64,000 nucleotides of DNA from Bin87 sp965220265 (GTDB lineage: Bacteria > Chloroflexota > Dehalococcoidia > Lucifugimonadales > UBA3495), in assembly GCA_965220265.1 (NCBI GenBank), contig CBDCPM010000003.1:62001-126000 (forward strand), given 5' to 3'. Positions 50,234-59,655 of this stretch are shown piece by piece. The stretch's first letter is position 1. Each line of letters opens with the position of its first letter. The notes beneath the pieces were generated by a model. The model was not told the DNA's origin, searched no databases, and saw only the letters and a program-made list of their open reading frames with translations. Both the position numbers and the translations under genes were made by a program.

Positions 50234-52702
50234 ATGGAATTGGAAGAAGCCCTAGAACTGTGCCTCGATGGCCATGCTGTTCTTTTCACTGGAGCAGGAT
50301 TTTCTCGAGAGGCGACTAATCGATTGGGGCAACCTTTTAAGTCGGCGGTGGAACTTGCAAATCACCTAGCATTGTTAACTGGCCTACCAGAAGGCACGTC
50401 TTTAGATGACGCAGCCGAAGAATTCACCATACTGAACGGCGAAGGGCGTTTGGTCGAACAACTAAAGGCGGAATTCACGGCAACCGCCGTCACGGATGCC
50501 CACAAACAGATCGCTAGCATCCCTTGGCGTCGTATTTACACCACCAATTATGACAACGTTCTAGAGAAAGCGTATTCTGAAGTTGATCGCGGTCTCAGGC
50601 CAGTGACATTGCGTGAAGAAGCACGGTTGCGCGGCGACGATAGGGTATCCGAAACCATTTGCGTCCATTTCAATGGATTTATAGACCGCCTCACTCCAGA
50701 AACCATCGGCTCTGAATTAAAGCTGACTGATACAAGCTACCTCACGGCGTCGGTAAGTGATTCGCCTTGGGCAACAATGTTCAGGCAAGATTTAGACTTA
50801 GCGCGGGCCGTCTTTTTCGTCGGTTATTCTTTGGCTGACTTAGATATCCGGCGACTCCTATTCGAGTCGCCTCGCTTGAAACAAAAATGCTTTTTCGTGA
50901 TTGGCGATCGCGCTGAAGATCTCACTAAGAGACGGGTATCTCGCTTCGGCGCAACGTTGCCGTTGAACACCTCTGATTTCGCCGATTTATTGGCATCAAA
51001 ATCACAAGAATATACCTCTCAAGATTCCGAGCGTCATATCGGGTACAGCATCAACCATTTCTCACGCCCAGAAATACAATCTGCGTTTTCCGACCAGTCC
51101 ATTTTCGATTTGTTGTTGTTGGGGCATTTGCAGACCGATCTCGTGTGGGACAGCCTCCATGAAGGCAACCCCTATTTCTTAGAGAGGCCTGCTACCGAAT
51201 GGATCCTGACGAGGCTTGACAGCGGATCGCGCATCGCCGTAATTCACTCCGAGCTCGGCAATGGTAAAACCAATTTCCTAGAAGGACTCAAGTGCCGAGC
51301 CTTGGAGCACGGCTACGAAGTGTATACGGTCTCCGTGAGGAGCGGAGATATCTTTCGGGAACTGCATCAGGTCCTCAATTCAAAAGATAAAACTATTTTA
51401 TGCATTGATGATTATCCTGACTGGATGGACATCATCGAGCATTTCAGCCTCAATGCCGGCGCTAACGCTTCTCTCGTGCTCTCAGCGCGAACCGCTGTGC
51501 ATGACGTGATGATTGATCGCCTCACTCAGGCAGTAGGAAAGGAGAGCATATTCGAATACCCAGCAGATTTGCTGACGCCCATAGACCTGGAATGGATAAT
51601 CGATTTCTTTGACCGCTATGGATTGTGGGGAGAGAAAGCAGCTTGGCCTACCCAGCGCAAAATGATTTATCTTGCAGACGAATGCCGTTCACAATGTAGT
51701 GGCATTCTGATAAAGCTATTCGACTCGCCTCAGATAGCGTCTCGTTTCTATCGAATCTTAGAAAGGCTTAACAGCAAGCGTGACTATTATCAAGTGCTTC
51801 TATCAATAATGATATTAGCAGTAGTTCAGGCGAGACCGACCATCAACTTGATGATTGATATCTGGGGATCCACAGTCATGGAGACCCAGTTCAAAAAGAA
51901 CGACGCGGTCAGGGAGGTTTTCGATTTCCAAGCTGGCGAAGTTAAACTCCGGTCTGCGACGGCAGCTCAATTTATCCTCAAGCGTGTCGCCGATGTGAAC
52001 GTCACAATTGACACGTTGGTATTAATGGCCAAGGCAGTCGATCGGGCCGGGCAATATTCGGAAATACATCGTTTCCTCCTGCGAAAGTTGATGCAATTCT
52101 CGACTTTGCAGAACTTATTACCGGAAAAGCAAAGACGGCCCGCTACAATTCGTTACTATGAAGGCATAAAGAACTTGGGAGGTTGCAGAAGGAACCCGCA
52201 GTTTTGGCTGCAGTATGCTATCGCATGTCTAACATTGGGGGAACTAGACAGAGCTGAAAAATATTTCGCCACGGCCTACTCCTTTGCATCCCGAGGAAAC
52301 AACTCCACTTATCAAATTGACAATCATTATGCGCGCTTTTTGTTGGTCAGGGCTGTGGAAAGTGATGATTCCGAACGATGCATGGCCTCTTTTAGAAAAG
52401 CGAGGACGATAATCGATGAACAAATCAAAGATGATCGGATGCATTACCCATTCCGCGTTGCCAGATCCTACCTGAGCTTCTATGAGGCTTTTGAATCGCG
52501 GCTAAATCGGACGCGACTCGATGAAATAATCCAAGCGGCCATATTCGTGTCAAAAAGAATCGAATCGCTTCCTAACGAAAGACGTCAGGAAAGAAGCGTG
52601 GTCGAGTGCTTTGACGCTATGCGAAGAATTATCGCTAAGAGGGATCCTGGAGAGTCGGATCCGTCCTTGGGAACCGCTCAAAAGGGAACGGAACCGATTT
52701 AA
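50234..52702 (+). CDS. SIR2-NTPase defence protein
   Basis: An 822-aa protein. The N-terminal SIR2 domain (1-270) has LFTGAGFSRE (GAGFS at 20-24), TTNYDN (103-108), the catalytic-type His145 in VHFNGFID, and FFVGYSLADLDIRRLL. A P-loop NTPase follows: SELGNGKTN (342-347) and a Walker B-like TILCIDDYPD near 395. The C-terminal 300 residues are TPR-like helices (GELDRAEKYFATAYSFA). This is the layout of NAD-depleting SIR2-STAND anti-phage proteins. AGAGG lies 7 bases before ATG 50234. The gene is visibly richer in A/T than its neighbours, pointing to recent transfer. Confidence 0.82.
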   Translation: MELEEALELCLDGHAVLFTGAGFSREATNRLGQPFKSAVELANHLALLTGLPEGTSLDDAAEEFTILNGEGRLVEQLKAEFTATAVTDAHKQIASIPWRRIYTTNYDNVLEKAYSEVDRGLRPVTLREEARLRGDDRVSETICVHFNGFIDRLTPETIGSELKLTDTSYLTASVSDSPWATMFRQDLDLARAVFFVGYSLADLDIRRLLFESPRLKQKCFFVIGDRAEDLTKRRVSRFGATLPLNTSDFADLLASKSQEYTSQDSERHIGYSINHFSRPEIQSAFSDQSIFDLLLLGHLQTDLVWDSLHEGNPYFLERPATEWILTRLDSGSRIAVIHSELGNGKTNFLEGLKCRALEHGYEVYTVSVRSGDIFRELHQVLNSKDKTILCIDDYPDWMDIIEHFSLNAGANASLVLSARTAVHDVMIDRLTQAVGKESIFEYPADLLTPIDLEWIIDFFDRYGLWGEKAAWPTQRKMIYLADECRSQCSGILIKLFDSPQIASRFYRILERLNSKRDYYQVLLSIMILAVVQARPTINLMIDIWGSTVMETQFKKNDAVREVFDFQAGEVKLRSATAAQFILKRVADVNVTIDTLVLMAKAVDRAGQYSEIHRFLLRKLMQFSTLQNLLPEKQRRPATIRYYEGIKNLGGCRRNPQFWLQYAIACLTLGELDRAEKYFATAYSFASRGNNSTYQIDNHYARFLLVRAVESDDSERCMASFRKARTIIDEQIKDDRMHYPFRVARSYLSFYEAFESRLNRTRLDEIIQAAIFVSKRIESLPNERRQERSVVECFDAMRRIIAKRDPGESDPSLGTAQKGTEPI

Positions 52703-52707
52703 TTAGA

Positions 52708-52990
52708 TGTTTTTGTAGTCGGCACTGACCCATTCCCGGTGACGAGCATATTCCTCAAAACGCTCCGGCAGAAGTTGGATGCCTGACTGGAAGCGAGGGG
52801 CTCACAACGGTAAGGATCCTTTATTTCGAGCCTTTCCGAGCTTGAACAACTGGAAACGCTTCCAAAAGGGCGCGTTTCTGAGATATCGATCGAATGGGGA
52901 GCCGGCCCAGACCATGATTGGCCCTTCAATTGATTGTGCCCATACCTTGCCAAGGACCAACCAGATTGGGCCCGGCAAACCCTTTACGGC
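52708..52990 (-). pseudogene. Unknown gene remnant with an internal stop
   Basis: The minus strand reads a protein-like frame (WLVLGKVWAQSIEGPIMVWA, then APFWKRFQLFKLGKAR), an in-frame TGA near 52799, and a tail ending LPERFEEYARHREWVSADY before a TAA. Family not recognised; no start visible. Confidence 0.3.
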
Positions 52991-53040
52991 GAGCCCAGTC
53001 CAGCCGCCGTGGATGAATCATTTTTGCTCGCTCTAGTGGC

Positions 53041-53120
53041 CTTATTGATACTCTCGTTGGTTCGCCCAATAGTCATTACGTGAAGCGCTCCTTTCGGTAG
53101 CGTTCTATTTGAGCCAATGC
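53041..53120 (+). repeat. Dispersed 80-bp repeat, copy A
   Basis: Begins CTTATTGATAC, continues with TTCGCCCAATAG and contains the core GTGAAGCGCTCCTTTCGG, ending ATTTGAGCCAATGC. Shares this layout with 59416-59495 (same length), 63212-63288 and, for the first half, 61225-61270. The following 53121-53358 holds no supported gene. Confidence 0.7.
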
Positions 53121-53358
53121 ACCCGCCATCATCGGAACGACCTCCGCGAAATCGGGGGCGCAGGGCTTGGGCATCACCGCCGCAACCGCGGCGCTGCTTG
53201 CAGCGGTCTGGTTCCTGTCCTGACCCTTCAATCAGTCCCAGCGTCGACTGCCGAGGTCAAGTCCTGGCCGGCGACATCTGCCAAATTGCAACGGGATGGT
53301 ACGCACGAGAACCAATCAGGTTGAATGATCGTTGCTCGGCGGAGTTGCGCTGCGTGTT

Positions 53359-53763
53359 TTACAGGATGACCAGATTGACTCGGTCGTTTTCCTTCCGGCT
53401 GGCGTTCTCGTAGAGAAACTCGTCGACGATCATTCGTAGTTGGGCTCTCGCTGGCGGAGCCGCCCGGTCATAGCCGGGTATTTCCTGCCAGGACTTTTTC
53501 GACCTGATGCGGTTGAGATCCTCCACGCTGTAGCCGTCCAAGTCTTGGGCGTCTGCTAGGAAGCAGGCAAAGGCATACCAGGAGGACTGCACGGTTTCGC
53601 GCCCTGGCTCGTCGTCCCAGTGGGCGCAAGCCCATTCGTATTCTGCCGTGCTGGGGTAATCCCCCGGCTCGGGGTAGTTTGCCACCTCCGGGTGCCGACG
53701 GTACCCGCCGGCTCTTCTGCCGTTTACGCTGTCTATCAGGCAGCCGGGACGTGAGTAGCTCAT
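53359..53763 (-). CDS. Unknown 134-aa protein
   Basis: A 134-aa, Trp/Tyr-rich acidic protein (GDYPSTAEYEWACAHWDDEP, QSSWYAFACFLADAQDLDGY) of unknown family, ending in a helix (QLRMIVDEFLYENAS). AAGGA lies 6 bases before ATG 53763, and its ATG overlaps the stop of a 33-aa gene as ATGA. The pair is an operon of two small genes, like many antitoxin-toxin or phage accessory pairs, but no function can be assigned. Confidence 0.55.
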   Translation of the reverse strand: MSYSRPGCLIDSVNGRRAGGYRRHPEVANYPEPGDYPSTAEYEWACAHWDDEPGRETVQSSWYAFACFLADAQDLDGYSVEDLNRIRSKKSWQEIPGYDRAAPPARAQLRMIVDEFLYENASRKENDRVNLVIL

Positions 53764-53861
53764 GGTTTTTCCTTGCCAACGGCCGTTTGCTCAGGCGTAC
53801 TGCTGGTGTCACAGCTGAGCGCAAAATCGGCAAGGACCAGCCTGTAGACCGTTGTCGTCAT
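53760..53861 (-). CDS. 33-aa coupled small protein
   Basis: Thirty-three codons from ATG 53861 with AAAAGGAG 5 bases upstream: MTTTVYRLVLADFALSC followed by a hydrophilic tail. The stop overlaps the next gene's start (ATGA), so it is either a real small protein or a leader that couples translation of the 134-aa gene. Confidence 0.5.
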   Translation of the reverse strand: MTTTVYRLVLADFALSCDTSSTPEQTAVGKEKP

Positions 53862-54003
53862 GTCGCTCCTTTTCTGGCTTACCCCCAATCCACCGAAAAG
53901 ATGAGTGTCGCGACGTGCTGAAGGGGTGAGAAAGTGCTCCTGTGCATCGTGGATAATGGTTTTGGAAAGACGAAACCGACCCGAGACCAGGCGCACTCAA
54001 TAG

Positions 54004-54310
54004 ATGCTACCACGCAACGACCCCGACCGGATCCAAATCACCTTTGATGACCACCGCCTGGTGGCCAATGCAGAGCTCTCCTACCCACCACCTTGGCCCG
54101 ACGCCTCGGCCTGCCCCAACTGGTATAGGAGCACCTGGACTTGGGCGCTGCGCCGGGCCAGGCCAACACCGGCGACAAGGTCATAACGCGGGTAGCGTCT
54201 GCGCTGGATGCGGCGACTGCATTGACGATGCCGACGTGTTGCACACTGGGGGGACCAGCCCGCACCCTGGGCGGCACGGTCAAGGCGCCATCCACCCTGG
54301 GCGCCTTCCT
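54004..54310 (+). pseudogene. IS1380-type transposase, 5' remnant
   Basis: Frames together read NDPDRIQITFDDHRLVANA, then GAAPGQANTGDKVITRVASA, GDCIDDADVLHTGGT and GGTVKAPSTLGAF, the N-terminal part of IS1380-family transposases, with at least two frameshifts. The matching C-terminal part lies at 55290-55589 beyond the DinB-fold gene. Confidence 0.7.
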
Positions 54311-54569
54311 GCGCCGGAAGAAAGCCCACCTGGGAGCGCCCAAGGCCTTCACCGCGACGGCCCACAAGCTGGCCCGCATCATTTACGCCATGCTGCGGTA
54401 CGGCCAAGCGTACGTGGATGCCGACGCAGAGTACTATGAAAGCCAGTATCGTCAAAGGGCACTCCGCGCCACCAAGCGGCGTGCCGCCCAACTGGGCTAC
54501 CAACTGGTCCCCATAGCCGATGCCCAAGCTCCCGTTGTGTCCCACGCATCAGCGGCCGCGGTGGCGTGA
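54300..54569 (+). pseudogene. IS110-type transposase, 3' remnant
   Basis: In frame with the last IS1380-like codons (STLGAF) the protein changes to RRKKAHLGAPKAFTATAHKL, MLRYGQAYVDADAEYYESQY and KRRAAQLGYQLVP, the conserved C-terminus of IS110-family transposases. The junction at about 54300-54310 thus fuses parts of two unrelated transposases. Confidence 0.7.
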
Positions 54570-54599
54570 AAGTTTTCGTTGGTCCATAGTCGAGCTAAG

Positions 54600-54631
54600 G
54601 AAGAGCACGGCTTGAGTTCGCCGTGCTCTTC
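54600..54631. terminator. Bidirectional terminator
   Basis: Perfect 12-bp stem (GAAGAGCACGGC / GCCGTGCTCTTC) with an 8-base loop between the convergent IS110 remnant and DinB-fold gene. Confidence 0.65.
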
Positions 54632-54671
54632 GGTAAACCTGTAGAAATTGTCCGGGAAGCCTGCGTTCGGG

Positions 54672-55199
54672 CTAGACGAACCAGCCCATGCCTTCCAAGT
54701 GGCCGCGCAGGAAGGCTATCTGGCCTCCGTGGACGATGTTGTCAAAGACCAGGACACCCATGATGGTTTCTTTCGGCTCGGGGTCCGAACCGGGCCTCAG
54801 GCTCATGGTGGCGCTCAACTCCTCGTCGGTCACGGAGGACATATAGTCCCGGCAGCAGGCCTTCATGGCCTCGTAGTACCCTACCAGGACGTCTTTGGAG
54901 GGAAGCGGCCACGCGGCCACGCGCGCCGTGTCCCAGCCTTGGCCGGTCGTCTCCGGGTCGTCGCTCAGGCCGAATTTCTCGCACCAACCGTCCTCTATCC
55001 ATATCTGAGGCTTGCCTTGGAACCTGGCATTCATGAAAACGTCCACCACCCGGCTCATGTGGAAGAGGAGCCAACCGATGGAATTGTCGTTGTCGGATAT
55101 CCGGCGCGCCAGTGTCTCATCACTCAGCCCGTCTATGGCGCGGTCTACCATACCCCAGTTACGTTCCAGCGCATTTGATATCCCGGCGGACACAGCCAT
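54672..55199 (-). CDS. DinB-superfamily protein
   Basis: A 175-aa four-helix protein of the DinB/YfiT type: NWGMVDRAIDGLSDETLARR, a metal-binding His in IGWLLFHMSRVVDVFM, and HGGQIAFLRGHLEGMGW at the end. Such proteins are often metal-dependent thiol (mycothiol/bacillithiol-type) transferases or of unknown role. No ribosome site stronger than GAG is seen before ATG 55199. It lies between the two halves of the IS1380 remnant. Confidence 0.75.
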   Translation of the reverse strand: MAVSAGISNALERNWGMVDRAIDGLSDETLARRISDNDNSIGWLLFHMSRVVDVFMNARFQGKPQIWIEDGWCEKFGLSDDPETTGQGWDTARVAAWPLPSKDVLVGYYEAMKACCRDYMSSVTDEELSATMSLRPGSDPEPKETIMGVLVFDNIVHGGQIAFLRGHLEGMGWFV

Positions 55200-55289
55200 G
55201 ATTACTCTCCAAAAGCTTCGTTAGTTTGGGGTTGCGGTGCAAATTGTAACAGCCCCAAAACTGGAATGGTAAGGTAGCGCCGAGGATCA

Positions 55290-55589
55290 AGAAGAGACCT
55301 GTTTACCAACCACAGCTATCACGCCTGCATCACGGACCGGGACAGCCACACCCTGGACCTCGAGGCCGACCATCGCCGCCACGCCGAGATCGAGAACGTC
55401 ATCCGAGACCTCAAGTACGGCGCGGGGCTCAACCATCTCCCCTCGGGCCGCTCCGCTGCCAACGCCGCCTTGCTGGCGATTCGGGTGATGGCGCAAAACG
55501 TGGCCCGCTGGGCAGCGCGCATCAGTTTGGGCGATCAACCGGCGACCACCAAGACCCGCCCCTTGAGGATCTTCCCCTGTGATGGATGA
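55290..55589 (+). pseudogene. IS1380-type transposase, 3' remnant
   Basis: Reads ITDRDSHTLDLEADHRRHAE, IENVIRDLKYGAGLNHLPSG and NVARWAARISLGDQPATTKT, the C-terminus of IS1380-family transposases, with a stop at 55587-55589. Separated by about 1 kb from the 5' remnant. Confidence 0.75.
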
Positions 55590-55640
55590 CGTCGGGACGC
55601 CGTTTAGCGCCCCGTAAGTCTTCCGGGGCGTGGTGGGTTC

Positions 55641-57035
55641 TCACATCCTCAGCTCCAGTCGCGGGTCCAGGAGGCGTTTCGGCACCTCCGTTTCGCGCAT
55701 GAAGTAGACCAGCTTCTGGTGCAATTCCGATGCCACGTCCAGGTAGGTCTCTATGACGTTGGTCGACTGCTTGGGGTCGGCGGTAAGGTTGTAGAGCTTC
55801 GAGACCCCGGGTAGGGAGCTGTAGAGGAGGCTCCAACCTCCGGAGGTCACGGTGGTCACTGGCGGCTCCGTCAGTACCCGGAGCAGGTTATCCACGGAGT
55901 GCACCGGGTCGCCGGGGTTGGCGAAGGGCAGGCTGCTCACGACGAAATCCCGGCCCTGGGTTGCGGGGTCGCGTAGCGCCGGGGCGAGGGAGCGGCCCTG
56001 CACGAAGCCAGGGATCTCCAGTCCCAGCAGGTCCAGGACCGTGGGCATCACGTCCACTGCGGAGGTGATGCCGGTGTAGTTGCCCGGCGGGACGCCTGGC
56101 GCCCGCAGCAGGAGGGGCAGGTGGACGATCTCTTCGTAGAGCGACGAGTAGCTCCACTGCGACCAAGGTTCGTCATAGGGTCTGAGCGTGCCGTCGGGAT
56201 ACTTGTCGGAGCTCATCTTGCCGAACAGGCCGCCGTGTTCTCCAAAGTAAAACCCGTGGTCGGTGGTGAAGATCACGATGGTCCGGTCGGCCAGCCCCAT
56301 GTTCTCCACCGACCTCAACAGGAAGCCCGCCCACGTGTCGACCATGGTGATCTCGCCGCAGTAGGTGGCGTGTCCCTTCCGGAGCTGCTCCTCCTGGTAC
56401 CCGGGCACGTCATGCCAGTTGCCGTACACCGGCAGCACCAGTTCGCCGTCGTACCCTGGCCAGTAGAGTTCCGTGTAGTAGGGCGGCGCATCCCAGGGTT
56501 CGTGGGGGTCCCAGGTGTCCACGTACAGGAAGAAGTCCTCCTTGTAGTGCTGTTCTAGCCACCGCATGGCGGTCATGAGTGTCTTGGGCGCGTTCCGATC
56601 TGCCTCGCTGCGCCAGGCTGCCCTGACGTCCAGGGCTTCGTTATGGTAGCCGGGCTCGGGGAGCAGCGACCAGAGGGTATCCTGTCCCAGGTTCATGAAG
56701 AACGACTGGAAGCCTCGGTCGTAGTTCATCCCGCCCCTGAGGTAGTAGGGGGTGTCGACGGAGGCAGCCGTGTGCATGCCGTGTTCGGCCAATATCTCGG
56801 CAAGGGTGGTCACGCCCGCCGGGAGCGGTTCCCAACCCATGAACGACATGGTCCAGCGCCCGGTCTGGTGGTCTGCCCGTGTGGGCATGGTCGGAAATCC
56901 GGCAGAATAGTGGTTGTCGAACCTCACCGCGCTTGCCGCCAACGCGTCAAGCGACGGAGTCCGGATGTTGTTGTTGCCGTATGCGCCCAGGTGATCCCTG
57001 CGAAACGAGTCGGAGACTATCCAGATGACGTTCAT
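55641..57035 (-). CDS. Sulfatase-fold hydrolase with Thr at the usual formylglycine position
   Basis: A 464-aa alkaline-phosphatase-superfamily protein: MNVIWIVSDSFRRDHLGAYG at the start, then FPTMPTRAD where sulfatases have C/S-x-P-x-R, VDTWDPHEPWD, and FTTDHGFYFGEHG, which provide the metal ligands. The residue normally converted to formylglycine is Thr here, so it may act as a phospho- or other ester hydrolase using Thr, as in related superfamily members, or be inactive. ATG 57035 follows GGAGG by 5 bases. Cytoplasmic by sequence: no signal peptide. Confidence 0.8.
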   Translation of the reverse strand: MNVIWIVSDSFRRDHLGAYGNNNIRTPSLDALAASAVRFDNHYSAGFPTMPTRADHQTGRWTMSFMGWEPLPAGVTTLAEILAEHGMHTAASVDTPYYLRGGMNYDRGFQSFFMNLGQDTLWSLLPEPGYHNEALDVRAAWRSEADRNAPKTLMTAMRWLEQHYKEDFFLYVDTWDPHEPWDAPPYYTELYWPGYDGELVLPVYGNWHDVPGYQEEQLRKGHATYCGEITMVDTWAGFLLRSVENMGLADRTIVIFTTDHGFYFGEHGGLFGKMSSDKYPDGTLRPYDEPWSQWSYSSLYEEIVHLPLLLRAPGVPPGNYTGITSAVDVMPTVLDLLGLEIPGFVQGRSLAPALRDPATQGRDFVVSSLPFANPGDPVHSVDNLLRVLTEPPVTTVTSGGWSLLYSSLPGVSKLYNLTADPKQSTNVIETYLDVASELHQKLVYFMRETEVPKRLLDPRLELRM

Positions 57036-57199
57036 GCTGACCTCCATGTTTTCAGGTGGTTGCGCCGGCGATGTTCTTGGGTATCCGGCCTCCCAATACG
57101 TGGCGATCTGACGATTATCAGTTTGCGGTTTGCCGGTCAATCACCCCCGCCGTCATCACATGGCCTTTTCACGGTCATTGGATTTGGACTTTCCCGCTC

Positions 57200-57255
57200 G
57201 TCCCGAGCCTATCGAAGGACGCGCCCATGGTTCGACAAGCTCACCATGAGCGGAC
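57200..57255. repeat. REP-like extragenic palindrome
   Basis: GAGCCTATCGAA (57205-57216) and TTCGACAAGCTC (57231-57242) form an imperfect inverted repeat, followed by ACCATGAGCGG. The TTCGACAAGCTCACC motif is widely seen in intergenic REP-type repeats of diverse bacteria. Confidence 0.6.
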
Positions 57256-57311
57256 GGCTTGTGACTTTGAAAAGGCCCTGCGAGGCATGGCGATTTCGGT
57301 TGCGCTCCGGT

Positions 57312-58409
57312 TTAGTGGTCGAGCAATTCGACCGATTCAAGGTCGGATATGGCAGCATCGAGCCGCTCAAGAGTGTTGTGCAGGTACAACGTGGCACGTT
57401 CGCCTTCGTAATTGCAGTAACCTCCCGTTACTATCCAAAAAATAAAGATCTTCAGCATCGCCAACCGGTAATCGCGCCAGCATTCCTCAAACGAGTAATC
57501 GGCCACGCCGTTGTCCATCAACACGGCGTGATATGTGCGGACCAGAGCCAACTCCGCCTCTCTGCGTCGTTGGGCGGGAAAGGCTTCGGAGATGAAGGTG
57601 GCCACGTCGCAGGTCCCGCGGCCTCGGACGCAAAATTCCCAGTCAACGACCACCACCGGCGGACGTGGCAGGGCATCGTCGGTGAAAAAGCAGTTGTCCA
57701 GGCGATAATCGCCGTGGACAATCGTTCGGGGAGACGTGTTGAGTTCCGATTTTATCCTGGGAACCGCTGACCTCAGCCGATCCCCCAACCGGCGCAAACC
57801 CCGAGGCATACCATCGCCGGCATTCTCTATCAGCGACTGCCATGCCCCAGGGTATATTGCCTGGTAGCGTCCAGCTTCCGCTTCCTTTGACGGCAGCCAT
57901 TCCAGTCTTTCGAGCGCCGGGCTATCCCACCAGCCCGCCTGGAATCTCGCCAATTGGACGATGGCTTGGCGAGCTTCGTCGAAGCCGCAGCCGACAACGC
58001 TATCGCCCTGGCGCGCGTGGTTCATGTCCTCCAGCAGCAGAACAGTATCACCAGTAATCGGATCGATACCCGAGTAGTAACAACGGGGCGCCGGCAGGTG
58101 AGGGTTGGCAGCCAACACCTGGTAAACCCTGACCTCGCGCCGATGCTGCCCCAATCTGTCGGAAACCTCCCTCAGCCCAGGATCTGAGCCTGGCAGCTTG
58201 ACGATGATGGTGCTGGGCAGATCCGGCACCCCCGGGTCGTAGTCCAGCCTCAGCCGAAACAGCTGGTTAACGAACCCGGTACCCTCGGCAATGGTTTCGG
58301 CCGAATATCCGGTGACGATAGCGCCGCCGGAGACGCCGCCACTCTCCAGCGCTACCGTCACCCAGTCCGGCGTGATGTCTCCAAGGTCTCTGGGTATTGT
58401 CGGACTCAC
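57312..58409 (-). CDS. APH/EcKinase-like phosphotransferase
   Basis: About 365 aa with a protein-kinase-like fold: STIIVKLPG (the Lys strand), VLLLEDMNHA (hinge), TIVHGDYRLDNCFF (catalytic loop HGDYRLDN) and VVVVDWEFC (metal-binding Asp). It resembles ecdysteroid/choline-kinase-like aminoglycoside phosphotransferase relatives that phosphorylate small molecules; the substrate is unknown. GTG 58409 with GGA upstream is chosen; an ATG 28 codons upstream would overlap the methyltransferase gene. It lies 53 bases downstream of that gene. Confidence 0.78.
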   Translation of the reverse strand: MSPTIPRDLGDITPDWVTVALESGGVSGGAIVTGYSAETIAEGTGFVNQLFRLRLDYDPGVPDLPSTIIVKLPGSDPGLREVSDRLGQHRREVRVYQVLAANPHLPAPRCYYSGIDPITGDTVLLLEDMNHARQGDSVVGCGFDEARQAIVQLARFQAGWWDSPALERLEWLPSKEAEAGRYQAIYPGAWQSLIENAGDGMPRGLRRLGDRLRSAVPRIKSELNTSPRTIVHGDYRLDNCFFTDDALPRPPVVVVDWEFCVRGRGTCDVATFISEAFPAQRRREAELALVRTYHAVLMDNGVADYSFEECWRDYRLAMLKIFIFWIVTGGYCNYEGERATLYLHNTLERLDAAISDLESVELLDH

Positions 58410-58462
58410 CTTCTCATCCGTCCGCGCACTGCATTGAGCCGTGGCAGCGTCGCGTCCCACGT

Positions 58463-59155
58463 CTATTCGTCTTTGCGGGCGAAGAAGACACAATGGTCCA
58501 TCGGCTTCGGGTCCTTAAAGTTCATGACGCCTCCGAGTTTGTCGCCTTCTGCCGGGACAATGCTGAACCCCCGGCCCATCAGGAGGTCCAGAATATCCTC
58601 CGGATTGTAGAGCTGAAAGGTTCGGTCCACGGCGTAGTCCCGATCGTACACGGTTGCGACCCCGTTTCCGGTCTTGAACATAAGCTGGAGTACCCCGCCG
58701 GGTTTCAGAAACCTCGCAAACTCCGGCAGCGTGATGCCCAAGGCAATATCCGGCGCGATGTGTTGGATCACCGCGTTGCAAAGGATGAAATCGAACGAGC
58801 CGTCCGGATAGTCGAGAGGCCGGCGCAGGTCCGCCACCGATACCCTCTGTGCGATCTCTGGATGAAGCCGCCGGGCTTCCAGGATGTTCTCTTCCACGGC
58901 GTCCACCCCGAGAATATCGTGGCCCTGCTGCCAGTAATGGAAGACATCACGGGCGCCCGCGCCACAGCCTGCGTCCAACCCTCGCGATCCGGCAGGGATC
59001 AGCTCATGCAGGCGATCCATCAGGTCCTCATCGCCCCTGAGCGCCGGGTGGGAGGTTTCGATGTACACGGATTGGATGAAATTATGGCTTACCTCGGCGT
59101 AACGCCGGGCGTGTTGCCGATAAAAGGTCTCAGAATAATCCAGGTTCTGACTCAT
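58463..59155 (-). CDS. SAM-dependent methyltransferase
   Basis: A 230-aa class I methyltransferase: GLDAGCGAGARDVFHY (SAM motif I), ILGVDAVEENI, PDGSFDFILCNAVIQHI (motif IV region) and FLKPGGVLQLMF. GGAGGAG lies 9 bases before ATG 59155. Substrate unknown; it is followed on the same strand by the phosphotransferase, so the two may share a small-molecule pathway. The 59156-59415 interval upstream holds nothing recognised. Confidence 0.82.
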   Translation of the reverse strand: MSQNLDYSETFYRQHARRYAEVSHNFIQSVYIETSHPALRGDEDLMDRLHELIPAGSRGLDAGCGAGARDVFHYWQQGHDILGVDAVEENILEARRLHPEIAQRVSVADLRRPLDYPDGSFDFILCNAVIQHIAPDIALGITLPEFARFLKPGGVLQLMFKTGNGVATVYDRDYAVDRTFQLYNPEDILDLLMGRGFSIVPAEGDKLGGVMNFKDPKPMDHCVFFARKDE

Positions 59156-59415
59156 TGCCGGAACTCCTCCGAATTGACTGTTGACTACCAAATCACGAAG
59201 TGTGCCAACCCTCGACATCCTTGACGCGAGACGACCCCTCACGCCGTGCGCATTGCCTCAATCGAAAGGTTCTGAACTATGGTCGCACGGGGTCTCCCGG
59301 CAGATGCAGCCACGAATTTTGGGATAGGTTACCACCAGCGTCGGAAAGGCTAGCTGCAACGCATCAGCGAACCTGATCAGCCCTTACACCGTGACGGTGT
59401 GCAGTATGCTGCTAT

Positions 59416-59495
59416 CTTATTGATACCCGCCGTGATTCGCGCAATATGCATTACGTGAAGCGCTCCTTTCGGTAGCGTCCTATTTGAGGCAATGC
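59416..59495 (+). repeat. Dispersed 80-bp repeat, copy B
   Basis: Starts CTTATTGATAC, identical to copy A over GTGAAGCGCTCCTTTCGG and its flanks, and ends ATTTGAGGCAATGC. Lies between the methyltransferase and Fic genes. Length equals copy A. Confidence 0.7.
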
Positions 59496-59655
59496 GCGGC
59501 AGGACTAATTGTCGCTAATCAACTGTGGCGGTCCCCACTATGTTCTCTTTTCCACTATCCAGGTAGTCTGCAGGATGCGTTGACTTGTTTTCACAAGGAT
59601 GCTAAACCGATAATAAGGGCCTTGGCTATTCTCACATCCGCTAATAAGGGATAAC

